Origin: Candidatus Parabacteroides intestinavium
Lineage (GTDB): Bacteria > Bacteroidota > Bacteroidia > Bacteroidales > Tannerellaceae
Direction of reading: 5' to 3'
DNA length: 12,208 bases
NCBI GenBank assembly: GCA_019118725.1
Contig: DWYO01000135.1
Location: 1 to 12,208, forward strand
Part shown: positions 1-6,504 of the stretch, piece after piece
Numbering within the stretch: position 1 is the first letter of the stretch
Layout of the letters: each line of letters opens with the position of its first letter
Notes under the pieces: generated by a model
The model's database searches: none
Told to the model about the DNA's origin: nothing
Seen by the model: only the letters and a program-made list of their open reading frames with translations
Position numbers and translations under genes: made by a program

Positions 1-97
1 AAAAAATAGCCGTTAGTAAAAAGCAGAAAAATAAAACAAAAAGACAATGAAATAGGATGTGTTCTTGGCAAAACGTAAATTGATACCTAAAAAAGGT

Positions 98-128
98 TTT
101 GGAAAGCAAAAGAATATATGTATATTTG
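98..128 (+). promoter_or_regulatory. Bacteroidota-type promoter for the dehydrogenase-glycosylase operon
   Basis: A -33 element TTTG (98-101) is followed after exactly 19 bases by TATATTTG (121-128), which fits the Bacteroidota -7 consensus TAnnTTTG at every fixed base. Transcription would begin near 135 and leave a leader of about 80 bases before the ATG at 218. The first 217 bases contain no convincing gene, so this is the likely promoter for the two coupled genes downstream. The match is seen in the sequence; activity is inferred. Confidence 0.7.
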
Positions 129-217
129 CGAAATATCGAGAAGTCATATCGAAAGGATAGGGACTACGGTTTATCAGATAAGAATAAGTAAAAACAGGGC
201 TAAAAGCATAATAATAT

Positions 218-1174
218 ATGGCAAAGATATTAGTAACGTATGATATGTTCCGCGAAGGATTCAAGGAACTGGAAGAGAAATATGAGGTGACGTTCCCGGA
301 AGGCCGGGACTTCACGTATGAGGAGGTGTATGAGATGTTGCCGGACTATGATGTTTTGTGCTCTATGTTTGACTTTCCGGTGAATAAAGAACTGATTGAC
401 CATGCGCCGGACTTGAAACTGGTGTCGAACTATGCGGTAGGATATAACAATATCGATGTGGCCTACTGCCTGGAGAAAGGAGTAACGGTAACCAATACAC
501 CGGGGCCGGTTACATCGCCCACCGCCAATATCGCATTGGGGTTGCTTCTTGATACGGCACGCCGCATTACGGAATGCGACCGGAAATTGCGTAAGAAGGA
601 GATAAAGGTCGGCGTGCTGGAGAATCTTGGGGCACCCGTAACCGGTCAGACCTTGGGAATCATCGGTATGGGACGTATCGGGAAGGCATTGGCGAAACGG
701 GCCGTGGCGTGTGGCATGGAGGTGATTTACTACAAACGCCATCCGCTTTATATTGATGAGGAGACAAAGCTCAACGTCACGTATGTGCCGATGGAGGAGC
801 TGTTGAAACAATCCGATTTTATCTCTATCAACGCGCCTTATACACCGGATACCTATCATATCATTGGCGAAAAGGAATTGCAGATGATGAAACCTACAGC
901 TATCTTGATCAATACGGCACGAGGCCCGCTGGTCGATGAGCACGCTTTGGTGAAGGCCCTGAAGGAAGGTACGATTCGCGGAGCCGGCCTGGATGTTTTC
1001 GAGTTTGGAGATTATCCGCTCCCCGAACTCTTGGAACTGGATAATGTCGTGCTTACGCCTCATATCGGCACGCAAACGTATGAGACACGTGTGGAAATGG
1101 CGCAAGCGGTATGCAACAACGTGATTGGTTTCTTGGAAGGAGACAGGCCTATTACCCGAGTATTACGCCCATGA
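218..1174 (+). CDS. D-isomer-specific 2-hydroxyacid dehydrogenase family protein
   Basis: This 318-residue protein has the normal length and layout of NAD(P)-dependent D-2-hydroxyacid dehydrogenases, cytosolic enzymes that interconvert 2-oxoacids and D-2-hydroxyacids. A split substrate-binding domain (about 1-100 and 285-318) surrounds a Rossmann domain (about 100-284). The dinucleotide-binding glycines are G150, G152 and G155 (IIGMGRIGKAL). The catalytic Arg is R235 in NTARGPLVDE and the catalytic His is H282 in LTPHIG. The third member of the usual Arg-Glu-His set is not in place: where relatives have Glu five residues after the Asp of LDVFE there is G264, followed by D265. The substrate cannot be read from sequence. 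The stop overlaps the start of the next gene by four bases (ATGA), which suggests translational coupling, and the promoter at 98-128 serves both. The start is the ATG beginning MAKILVTYDM, which gives the family's usual N-terminus. Family assignment is firm; substrate and exact activity are open. Confidence 0.93.
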   Translation: MAKILVTYDMFREGFKELEEKYEVTFPEGRDFTYEEVYEMLPDYDVLCSMFDFPVNKELIDHAPDLKLVSNYAVGYNNIDVAYCLEKGVTVTNTPGPVTSPTANIALGLLLDTARRITECDRKLRKKEIKVGVLENLGAPVTGQTLGIIGMGRIGKALAKRAVACGMEVIYYKRHPLYIDEETKLNVTYVPMEELLKQSDFISINAPYTPDTYHIIGEKELQMMKPTAILINTARGPLVDEHALVKALKEGTIRGAGLDVFEFGDYPLPELLELDNVVLTPHIGTQTYETRVEMAQAVCNNVIGFLEGDRPITRVLRP

Positions 1175-1890
1175 GTACGTCCGAGCAGATTATCGCTACA
1201 CTCCGGCAGATAGGTACTCCGGAGAAAGCGGCCCACTTAAGCAAGTTCTTCAAGACGGGTAAAGGGGAATATGGCGAGGGCGATTGTTTTTTGGGGATTC
1301 CGGTCCCCGAGACACGCCGGGTGGCCAAAGCGCATGTAGATACTTCGTTCGAGGATTTGCATATTCTTTTGGAAAGTCCGTGGCATGAAGTACGGCTCTG
1401 TGCTTTGCTGATTCTGGTGGAACGTTTCAAACGGAAGAAAACCAGCGAGGTGGAGCGCGAGGAGATTTATCATTTCTACCTTAAGCATACAAAGCGGTGC
1501 AACAATTGGGATTTGGTGGATTTGAGCTGCCCGACCATCGTGGGTGGTTATCTGTTGAACCATACCGATCGGAGTACCCTTTATCGTTTGGCGGAGGGAC
1601 CTTTGCTTTGGGAACAACGCATAGCGATGGTATCTACCTATACCTTTATATATAATAGGCAATTTGATGATGCGATCCGCCTGGCCAAACATTTCATGAC
1701 GCACCAGCATGACTTGATGCACAAGGCCGTAGGGTGGATGCTCCGCGAAATAGGCAAACGGGAACGCCCGGTTCTGTCCGCGTTCCTGGAAGAATATGCC
1801 TCCCGATTGCCCCGGACGGCCTTGCGCTATGCCATTGAGCATTATCCGGAAGAGATGCGGAAAAGGTATCTGAAGATGGGAAAAGAGTAA
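1171..1890 (+). CDS. AlkD-like DNA alkylation repair protein (HEAT-like repeat DNA glycosylase)
   Basis: The protein has 239 residues and matches the AlkD family, all-helical HEAT-like DNA glycosylases that remove positively charged alkylated bases such as 3-methyladenine and 7-methylguanine. Residues aligning with the active cleft of Bacillus cereus AlkD are present: W113 and D117 in NNWDLVDL, R150 in WEQRIAMVST, and W189 in HKAVGWMLREIGK. Near the N-terminus, GEGDCFLGIPVPETRRVAK (36-54) is the family's conserved segment. An in-frame ATG exists 60 bases upstream at 1111, but it would add 20 unrelated residues and lie deep inside the previous gene. The ATG at 1171 overlaps the previous stop as ATGA and gives a standard family N-terminus, so it is chosen. 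The protein is probably cytosolic and co-translated with the dehydrogenase, although no functional link between the two is evident. Activity on particular lesions is inferred from the family. Confidence 0.92.
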   Translation: MSTSEQIIATLRQIGTPEKAAHLSKFFKTGKGEYGEGDCFLGIPVPETRRVAKAHVDTSFEDLHILLESPWHEVRLCALLILVERFKRKKTSEVEREEIYHFYLKHTKRCNNWDLVDLSCPTIVGGYLLNHTDRSTLYRLAEGPLLWEQRIAMVSTYTFIYNRQFDDAIRLAKHFMTHQHDLMHKAVGWMLREIGKRERPVLSAFLEEYASRLPRTALRYAIEHYPEEMRKRYLKMGKE

Positions 1891-2010
1891 AAAAGGAAAC
1901 GTAAGAGGAGGAGTAATGAGATACTTTCCAACAAAAAGATGAACATTATTCCTTAATCTGCTCATTTGCTTTTTAGAAAACGATAATTTTATAGTCTATT
2001 TATCAAACGT
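1891..2010. other. Intergenic region before the SpmA/B-like gene
   Basis: This 120-base AT-rich gap has no recognisable gene, terminator hairpin or full promoter. TTTG occurs at 1965-1968 and a partial -7 match, TAATTTTA, at 1984-1991, but only 15 bases separate them, so a promoter here is only a possibility. No Shine-Dalgarno sequence precedes the ATG at 2011. Confidence 0.35.
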
Positions 2011-3243
2011 ATGGTACTCAATTATATTTGGATTGCATTCTTCCTTATCGCCTTTGTCGTGGCATCGGGAAAATTACTCTTGGCAGGAGATACGCAAGTA
2101 TTTACCGATATTATCAATGCCTCATTTGCCTCGGCCAAGACAGGGTTTGAAATATCTATAGGCCTGACCGGTATTCTTTCGCTTTGGCTGGGCATCATGA
2201 AAATAGGAGAAAAAGGCGGCGTAGTACAGGCCTTTGCCCGGATAGCCTCGCCGGTATTCAGCAAGCTCTTTCCGGATTTACCGAAGGACCATCCGGCCAC
2301 GGGGTCTATCTTCATGAATTTCTCGGCCAATTTGTTGGGATTGGATAATGCCGCCACGCCCATGGGTCTCCAAGCCATGAAGCAATTGCAGGAATTGAAC
2401 ACGAAGAAGGAAGAGGCAAGCAATGCCATGATTATGTTCCTTTGTATCAACGCGTCCGGACTGACCCTGATTCCGATAACGATTATGATGTATCGCGCCC
2501 AATTGGGAGCCGCCAATCCATCGGATGTATTCTTGCCTATCATGCTGGCTACCTTTACCTCCACCTTGGTGGCTATCCTGGCGGTTTGTTTCAAGCAACG
2601 TATCAATATCCTGCAACGCAATCTGCTCCTTTTCTTTGGCGGAGCAATCCTTTTCATCGGGGGCGTGTTCTATTTGTTCCATCTGATGAGTCAGGAGCAG
2701 GTATCGCTCTACTCCACACTTTTTGCCAATACACTTTTATTTACGATTATCTGTGGATTTATCGTGAGCGGGATCCGGAAAAAAATCAATGTGTATGATG
2801 CCTTTATCGAAGGAGCTAAAGAGGGATTTCATACCGCCATTACAATTATCCCCTACTTGGTGGCTATATTGGTGGCCGTAGGCATTTTCCGGGCATCGGG
2901 CGCCATGGATTTTCTGATAGATGGAGTTCGTTGGACGGTAGCATCCTTAGGATTGAACACAGATTTCGTGGAGGCTCTCCCGACTATCCTGATGAAGCCT
3001 CTAAGCGGGAGCGGAGCACGGGGTATGATGCTTGACGCAATGAATACCTACGGGGCGGATTCGTTTGTAGGGCGTTTGTCCTCTATCGTGCAAGGAGCGT
3101 GCGATACAACCTTTTATGTAGTAGCACTCTATTATGGTAGCGTCGGGATTAAGAATACACGCTATACAGTGCCTTGCGCCTTATTGGCCGATCTGGCGGG
3201 TGCCATAGCCGCAATTATCATTGCATATTTGTTTTTCTCCTAA
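2011..3243 (+). CDS. Fused SpmA-SpmB-like nucleoside recognition (Gate) domain membrane protein
   Basis: This 410-residue polytopic membrane protein joins two domains that are separate proteins, SpmA and SpmB, in Bacillus and its relatives. The SpmA-like half (about 1-200) carries NFSANLLGLDNAATPMGL (103-120). The SpmB-like half (about 235-410) carries IIPYLVAILVAVGIFRASGA (279-298), KPLSGSGARGMM (329-340) and the run from V360 to G379 containing QGACDTTFYV and YYGSVG. Hydrophobic stretches near 5-25, 46-62, 140-160, 174-195, 204-224, 236-254, 277-294 and 387-408 suggest eight or more membrane segments. In endospore formers SpmA and SpmB affect spore core dehydration. In a Bacteroidales host, which does not sporulate, that role cannot apply and the transported or sensed ligand is unknown. 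The gene stands alone between a 120-base gap and the promoter of the next module. The fusion is established in sequence; any transport role is inference from the Gate domain family. Confidence 0.9.
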   Translation: MVLNYIWIAFFLIAFVVASGKLLLAGDTQVFTDIINASFASAKTGFEISIGLTGILSLWLGIMKIGEKGGVVQAFARIASPVFSKLFPDLPKDHPATGSIFMNFSANLLGLDNAATPMGLQAMKQLQELNTKKEEASNAMIMFLCINASGLTLIPITIMMYRAQLGAANPSDVFLPIMLATFTSTLVAILAVCFKQRINILQRNLLLFFGGAILFIGGVFYLFHLMSQEQVSLYSTLFANTLLFTIICGFIVSGIRKKINVYDAFIEGAKEGFHTAITIIPYLVAILVAVGIFRASGAMDFLIDGVRWTVASLGLNTDFVEALPTILMKPLSGSGARGMMLDAMNTYGADSFVGRLSSIVQGACDTTFYVVALYYGSVGIKNTRYTVPCALLADLAGAIAAIIIAYLFFS

Positions 3244-3258
3244 GAATCGCTATCTTCG
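3228..3258 (+). promoter_or_regulatory. Promoter for the HEPN/MNT module
   Basis: TTTG at 3228-3231, inside the last codons of the preceding gene, is followed after 19 bases by TATCTTCG (3251-3258), which matches TAnnTTTG at five of six fixed bases. Initiation near 3265 would leave a leader of about 30 bases to the ATG at 3297. This gives the two-gene module its own promoter only 53 bases after the SpmA/B-like stop. The position is seen; its use is inferred. Confidence 0.55.
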
Positions 3259-3296
3259 CAGGGCAGAGCAAAAATACTAACTAAATTGGTTGAGAC

Positions 3297-3740
3297 ATGG
3301 AAGATGAAGAAGTAATAGAAGCCGGTGAAGTAGGCGAGCAAGAGGTTCGATGGAAGCAACGTTTTAAAAACTTCAATAAAGCATTCGGCAGACTCTCCGA
3401 TGCCATCCAAATCTTACAAAAAGAGCCCGAAAATGTGTTGATGCAAGCTGGACTTATCCAAACCTACGAGTTCACATTCGAGGTAGCCTGGAAAACACTG
3501 AAATGCTATTTGGAAATGGAGGGATTCAAGATACAATCTCCCCGGAAAGCTATTCGGCAAGCGTTTCAATGCGGATATATCCAAGAAGGGAAACTCTGGC
3601 TCAAAGCTTTGAATGACAGGAATCTGACCACTCATTCCTACGATGACGAAGTGGCTCACGAGGTGGTCGAGGATATCCAATCTACTTACTATTTTTTACT
3701 TAAAGATTTACATCAATGGCTCTTGGCACGTTGGAAATAG
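3297..3740 (+). CDS. HEPN-family protein, HI0074-like nucleotidyltransferase substrate-binding protein (HepT-like toxin candidate)
   Basis: The protein has 147 residues. From W19 onward it matches the HI0074 / NTase substrate-binding family (a HEPN four-helix bundle), whose members pair with a small MNT nucleotidyltransferase. Family hallmarks are the opening RWKQRFKNFNKA (18-29), the helix with TYEFTFEVAWKTLKCYLE (56-73), and the motif RNLTTHSY at 108-115. The last is the HEPN Rx4HxY motif: R108 and H113 would be the RNase residues and Y115 corresponds to the tyrosine AMPylated by MntA in the Shewanella MntA-HepT system. The first 17 residues form an unusually acidic extension (seven Glu and one Asp). 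No other in-frame start codon lies between the upstream stop codon (TGA at 3291) and the conserved core, so the extension is probably real. The partner gene overlaps by 25 bases, as expected for a co-expressed pair. RNase toxicity is inferred; some HI0074 relatives have no proven toxin role. Confidence 0.88.
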   Translation: MEDEEVIEAGEVGEQEVRWKQRFKNFNKAFGRLSDAIQILQKEPENVLMQAGLIQTYEFTFEVAWKTLKCYLEMEGFKIQSPRKAIRQAFQCGYIQEGKLWLKALNDRNLTTHSYDDEVAHEVVEDIQSTYYFLLKDLHQWLLARWK

Positions 3741-4048
3741 GCTTGTCTGATAGTGAAATTCAGCAAGTGCAAAGCATTTTAGGACTTTTTCCGCATATCG
3801 AAGAGGTCTTTTTGTTTGGTTCACGGGCGAGGGGAGATTATAAACGAGGATCAGATATTGACCTTTCCATCAAAGGAGAAGAACTGACGCGAGAAGACCT
3901 TTCCCAGATCTGGGCTACATTCGATGCGTCCCTGTTACCCTATTTTGTGGACATTGTAAGTTATTCAAAGCTCAAAAACACAGCGTTGAAAGAACATATC
4001 GACCGATTTGGCATCCTGATTTACCGACGAGATTGTGACCGAACATAA
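3716..4048 (+). CDS. Minimal (MNT) nucleotidyltransferase, HI0073/MntA-like antitoxin candidate
   Basis: This 110-residue protein is a single minimal nucleotidyltransferase domain of the DNA polymerase beta superfamily. The active-site signature GSx10DxD is complete: G35 and S36 in LFGSRARGDYKRGSDIDLS, and D47 and D49 as the first metal-binding carboxylates. D79 in PYFVDIVSY is the likely third. In the known MntA-HepT system the MNT partner adds AMP units to the HEPN toxin's tyrosine, blocking it; here that target would be Y115 of the upstream protein. The ATG lies 25 bases inside the upstream gene in another reading frame, which supports coupled translation. The protein ends about 15 residues after the conserved fold with a charged tail, and a terminator hairpin follows. 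The domain call is firm, the antitoxin role inferred from the pairing and intact motifs. Confidence 0.9.
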   Translation: MALGTLEIGLSDSEIQQVQSILGLFPHIEEVFLFGSRARGDYKRGSDIDLSIKGEELTREDLSQIWATFDASLLPYFVDIVSYSKLKNTALKEHIDRFGILIYRRDCDRT

Positions 4049-4086
4049 TCTCATGTGCGTAAAGGAACCAGATGTAGAAAAAATTC

Positions 4087-4146
4087 AACACAGAGCCTAG
4101 AGATTTTGATTGTCTATTATTCATTGCTCCGAGGCCCTGTGTTTTT
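4087..4146. terminator. Bidirectional terminator hairpin between convergent genes
   Basis: The arms AACACAGAGCCT (4087-4098) and AGGCCCTGTGTT (4132-4143) pair over 12 positions with one A-C mismatch (4094/4136) and enclose a 33-base loop. On the plus strand the stem ends in a T run (4142-4146). On the minus strand the exit side reads TGTGTTGAATTTTTTC, also T-rich. The hairpin sits between the convergent MNT gene (stop 4048) and the minus-strand DUF4838 gene (stop 4198), where one element serving both is expected. The long loop lowers certainty. Confidence 0.7.
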
Positions 4147-4197
4147 ATTCATTCCAGCGTATCCGTTTATATTTCTGATCTCGTCATCCTGAAACAT

Positions 4198-6405
4198 TCA
4201 ATTTACCCGAATCTCATCCATAAAGAACCACGCCTTGTGGCCTACACCGCAATGCCAGGAAGGGCAAGTGTTTACACCTTCTATTTCTACCTTGACATAA
4301 CGTCCTTTAACCGGTTGCTGCTTTTCGCTACGAGCCTGGAAAAACTTCACCTCTACCGATTGGTCTTCGGCTATGTCAGTTGTTCCGAACGGTTGATAGG
4401 ATTGATTATCTGATGAAACAGAATAAGAGACCTTCTTCGGCAGGAAAACCCATTGTCCCAACTGATGCAAGAAATCACTTTCAATCACCCGGATATCCAC
4501 CTCTTGTCCTAAATCCAAAACAAACGAGCCATTCTTGCCTTCCCAGCCAATCCAGCTTTCCACAAAAGAAGTTCCTCCGTATAATTCATCGGTCAACGTT
4601 TTTGCCGCCTCCGGCAGATATTTGTCGGATGGAGCCTCTATCCAAGTGATTTTGGCATTCTTGGCATAATTCTTTTCGGCTTTGGGCAAGAAACGCTTTT
4701 CATACAGATCACAATAATCCAAAGGCGAATTCATGCGTTCATTCAATGTCGGAAGTTTGTAATAGGCAGCACGTTCACGAAACAGAGCCAGTTTCTCTTT
4801 GATTTCATTGACATCATGCCCGCCTTCGGCGCGCGCTGTTTCCAATTCAGAATATTGCAAAGTGAGACGCTCGATGCGGACACGATCCAGCAAATCCGGG
4901 TCATCAGCTACCGCCTTTTCCGCCTGGTCAAACAACTCATTATACCGTTTCAGGCAATGTGCGTTCAGCATCCCCCTCTTATGAGAAACCGGAGAATCGA
5001 AAATCCAAAGGTCTTGCCCACTCCCCAGCAATGCGCCTTCCAAAAGTTTCTCATACTGGTATAAATAAGGCGCCGCCGCACCATAATATCCTTGCATGAA
5101 CTGCTTCATCAAGGAATCTACATCCAGTTGGGTATTCCACATCAATTTGCTGACTATATACGCACGCATTTCGGTAAAGGTCCCGCACTTCGACCCGGCT
5201 ATTTGCGAAAAATGCATTGTTACATGATGGTCTTTAAACAGCTGCATATTCTTCTGCAGAATCGGGAAATTGGGGAATGGAGACAGATAACAATCGAAAT
5301 TGATTCCGTAATCCCAGACAAAGATATTGTCACTTATTTTCGACCACCCCTCCATAGCCCGCATAAAATCCTGACCGGAAACATTATCGGTCAAAGGAAC
5401 CTCACGCCGGCAATCAATATCACACAACATAATATTCACGTTAGGCAAAGGCTTGACGTGTTTCGGGGGATGCATGGTAAACAGATAGGCCAACGTAGAA
5501 AACTCTTTATCCGGGAAACGGGCCGCCAACTTATTCAAGAAATGGATAAGACTTCCACTCGGAGTCCCTCCTTCCTGCTCATCCAAAGCCTGGCAAGCCG
5601 GACAAGTACAATTGGTAAAGTTCCCGTCATTTTGGCTGATGGAAATCATTTTCTTATCCGGATTCGCCTGGAAAATAGAATCTACCCGATGGGCTACAAT
5701 CTCAAACACTTCAGGATTGGTCAGACACCACTGGCTGGCTGCACCCGGACGCCGCTCCCCATTAATATAGGAATAATATTCCGGATGAGCCTCTCCGAAT
5801 TCAGACGAAGGAAGAATCTTATCAAAAGTATGAACCCACAAATTATCGGCAAACACCTCGCGAGGTTCTTCCAGACGGAACCACATCTTGTATATAGGAT
5901 CTTCCTGTATCGCATAACTTTGCGTCTGCCGGTACCGGAACGAAGGATTCTCTGCCCGGTTCAAATCGGGAATCTCTAAGGTCGATTTCTTTTCCAACGT
6001 ATAGGTATGAGCCGTATAATATTCTACCCCCAAATAGTCATCCAACAAGGTGACCACTCCATAGATAGCCCCTTTATCCCCTCCGCTACTGATCCAAAGG
6101 ACGCCCTCTCGGGTCGCCAACCGAAAGCCGTCTTCAGTCAAACCTTCCGTACTTCCTTGACCAATGACAATATCCCCTTTCTTCACTTTGGCATTTTCTA
6201 CAATGGGGAGCGCTGAACCACTGATCCGTTGCACAAAATCCTGCAACAGGTCTGCGGCTCTCCGATTAACGGAATCTTTGTCTGCTATAACAATGCGCGA
6301 AACAGCTTTGCCCTCTTTAACAAAAGTCATTTGCGAATGAGCGCCAGACAGGCACAAAAAGGCGGATAATGCTACGGCGCTCCATTTCTGTAATTGGTGT
6401 TTCAT
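4198..6405 (-). CDS. Secreted DUF4838 protein with a C-terminal F5/8C-like carbohydrate-binding domain
   Basis: The 735-residue protein begins with a Sec signal peptide (basic MKHQLQK, then a hydrophobic core 8-20, probable cleavage after AHS at about residue 24). C18 does not sit in a lipobox, so it is probably a soluble periplasmic or exported protein. Residues about 35-145 resemble the non-catalytic N-terminal domain common in GH20/GH67-type enzymes. About 155-470 is DUF4838, with ISISQNDGNFTNCTCPACQA at 254-273 including D260 and a CxCxxC cluster (C266, C268, C271), FVWDYGINF at 362-370 and FMQGYYGAAAPY at 436-447. About 585-733 is a beta-sandwich resembling F5/8 type C. The fold and context suggest glycan processing, but no DUF4838 activity is known to me. 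An in-frame start 45 bases upstream would place 15 unlikely residues before the signal peptide. The chosen ATG follows AAGGAAC at 6414-6420 (minus strand), a plausible ribosome site. It stands alone, convergent with the HEPN/MNT pair and divergent from the transporter, with no SusC/SusD genes in view. Confidence 0.9.
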   Translation of the reverse strand: MKHQLQKWSAVALSAFLCLSGAHSQMTFVKEGKAVSRIVIADKDSVNRRAADLLQDFVQRISGSALPIVENAKVKKGDIVIGQGSTEGLTEDGFRLATREGVLWISSGGDKGAIYGVVTLLDDYLGVEYYTAHTYTLEKKSTLEIPDLNRAENPSFRYRQTQSYAIQEDPIYKMWFRLEEPREVFADNLWVHTFDKILPSSEFGEAHPEYYSYINGERRPGAASQWCLTNPEVFEIVAHRVDSIFQANPDKKMISISQNDGNFTNCTCPACQALDEQEGGTPSGSLIHFLNKLAARFPDKEFSTLAYLFTMHPPKHVKPLPNVNIMLCDIDCRREVPLTDNVSGQDFMRAMEGWSKISDNIFVWDYGINFDCYLSPFPNFPILQKNMQLFKDHHVTMHFSQIAGSKCGTFTEMRAYIVSKLMWNTQLDVDSLMKQFMQGYYGAAAPYLYQYEKLLEGALLGSGQDLWIFDSPVSHKRGMLNAHCLKRYNELFDQAEKAVADDPDLLDRVRIERLTLQYSELETARAEGGHDVNEIKEKLALFRERAAYYKLPTLNERMNSPLDYCDLYEKRFLPKAEKNYAKNAKITWIEAPSDKYLPEAAKTLTDELYGGTSFVESWIGWEGKNGSFVLDLGQEVDIRVIESDFLHQLGQWVFLPKKVSYSVSSDNQSYQPFGTTDIAEDQSVEVKFFQARSEKQQPVKGRYVKVEIEGVNTCPSWHCGVGHKAWFFMDEIRVN

Positions 6406-6439
6406 GTGTTTTTGTTCCTTTTTTAATGAATCTCTTGGA

Positions 6440-6447
6440 CAAAAATA
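6440..6447 (-). promoter_or_regulatory. -7 box for the DUF4838 gene
   Basis: On the minus strand TATTTTTG (6447 to 6440) matches TAnnTTTG at all fixed bases. It lies 34 bases before the ATG, so transcription would start near 6433. No TTTG occurs at the expected -33 distance (about 6467-6470), so the promoter may be weak or need an activator. Confidence 0.5.
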
Positions 6448-6470
6448 CACTATTTTTTGAATCTTTTTTC

Positions 6471-6478
6471 TACTTTTG
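6471..6478 (+). promoter_or_regulatory. -7 box for the SulP transporter gene
   Basis: TACTTTTG matches TAnnTTTG fully and lies 26 bases before the ATG at 6505, giving a short leader of about 20 bases. The same nine bases, TACTTTTGC, recur before mutS at 8312. The only nearby TTTG (6456-6459) is 11 bases upstream, too close for a standard -33 element. Confidence 0.55.
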
Positions 6479-6504
6479 CGGCTCTATTTTAGTAAACGGA
6501 TAAA

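Noticed and set aside
13..315. A 100-codon minus-strand open frame in the leader region
   Set aside because: It crosses both the well-matched promoter and the start of the dehydrogenase gene, and its translation is low-complexity Ser/Tyr/Phe-rich sequence expected from AT-rich DNA.
230..1105. A 291-codon open frame on the minus strand opposite the dehydrogenase gene
   Set aside because: The composition is unlike a real protein here (rich in Arg, His and Ile with no domain), while the plus strand encodes a complete dehydrogenase.
1111..1170. Earlier ATG start for the AlkD-like gene
   Set aside because: It adds 20 residues absent from the family and overlaps the upstream gene by 64 bases; the ATGA overlap at 1171 is a better start.
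5092..5979. A 295-codon open frame on the plus strand opposite the DUF4838 gene
   Set aside because: The minus-strand protein here is a clear, continuous DUF4838 domain. The plus-strand translation shows no family motif and reads like a mirror of a real gene.
6406..6450. Earlier start for the DUF4838 protein
   Set aside because: It would put 15 mixed residues before a standard signal peptide, and it would overlap the minus-strand -7 box.
6456..6459. TTTG as the -33 element of the SulP promoter
   Set aside because: It is only 11 bases before the -7 box; about 19 is needed.
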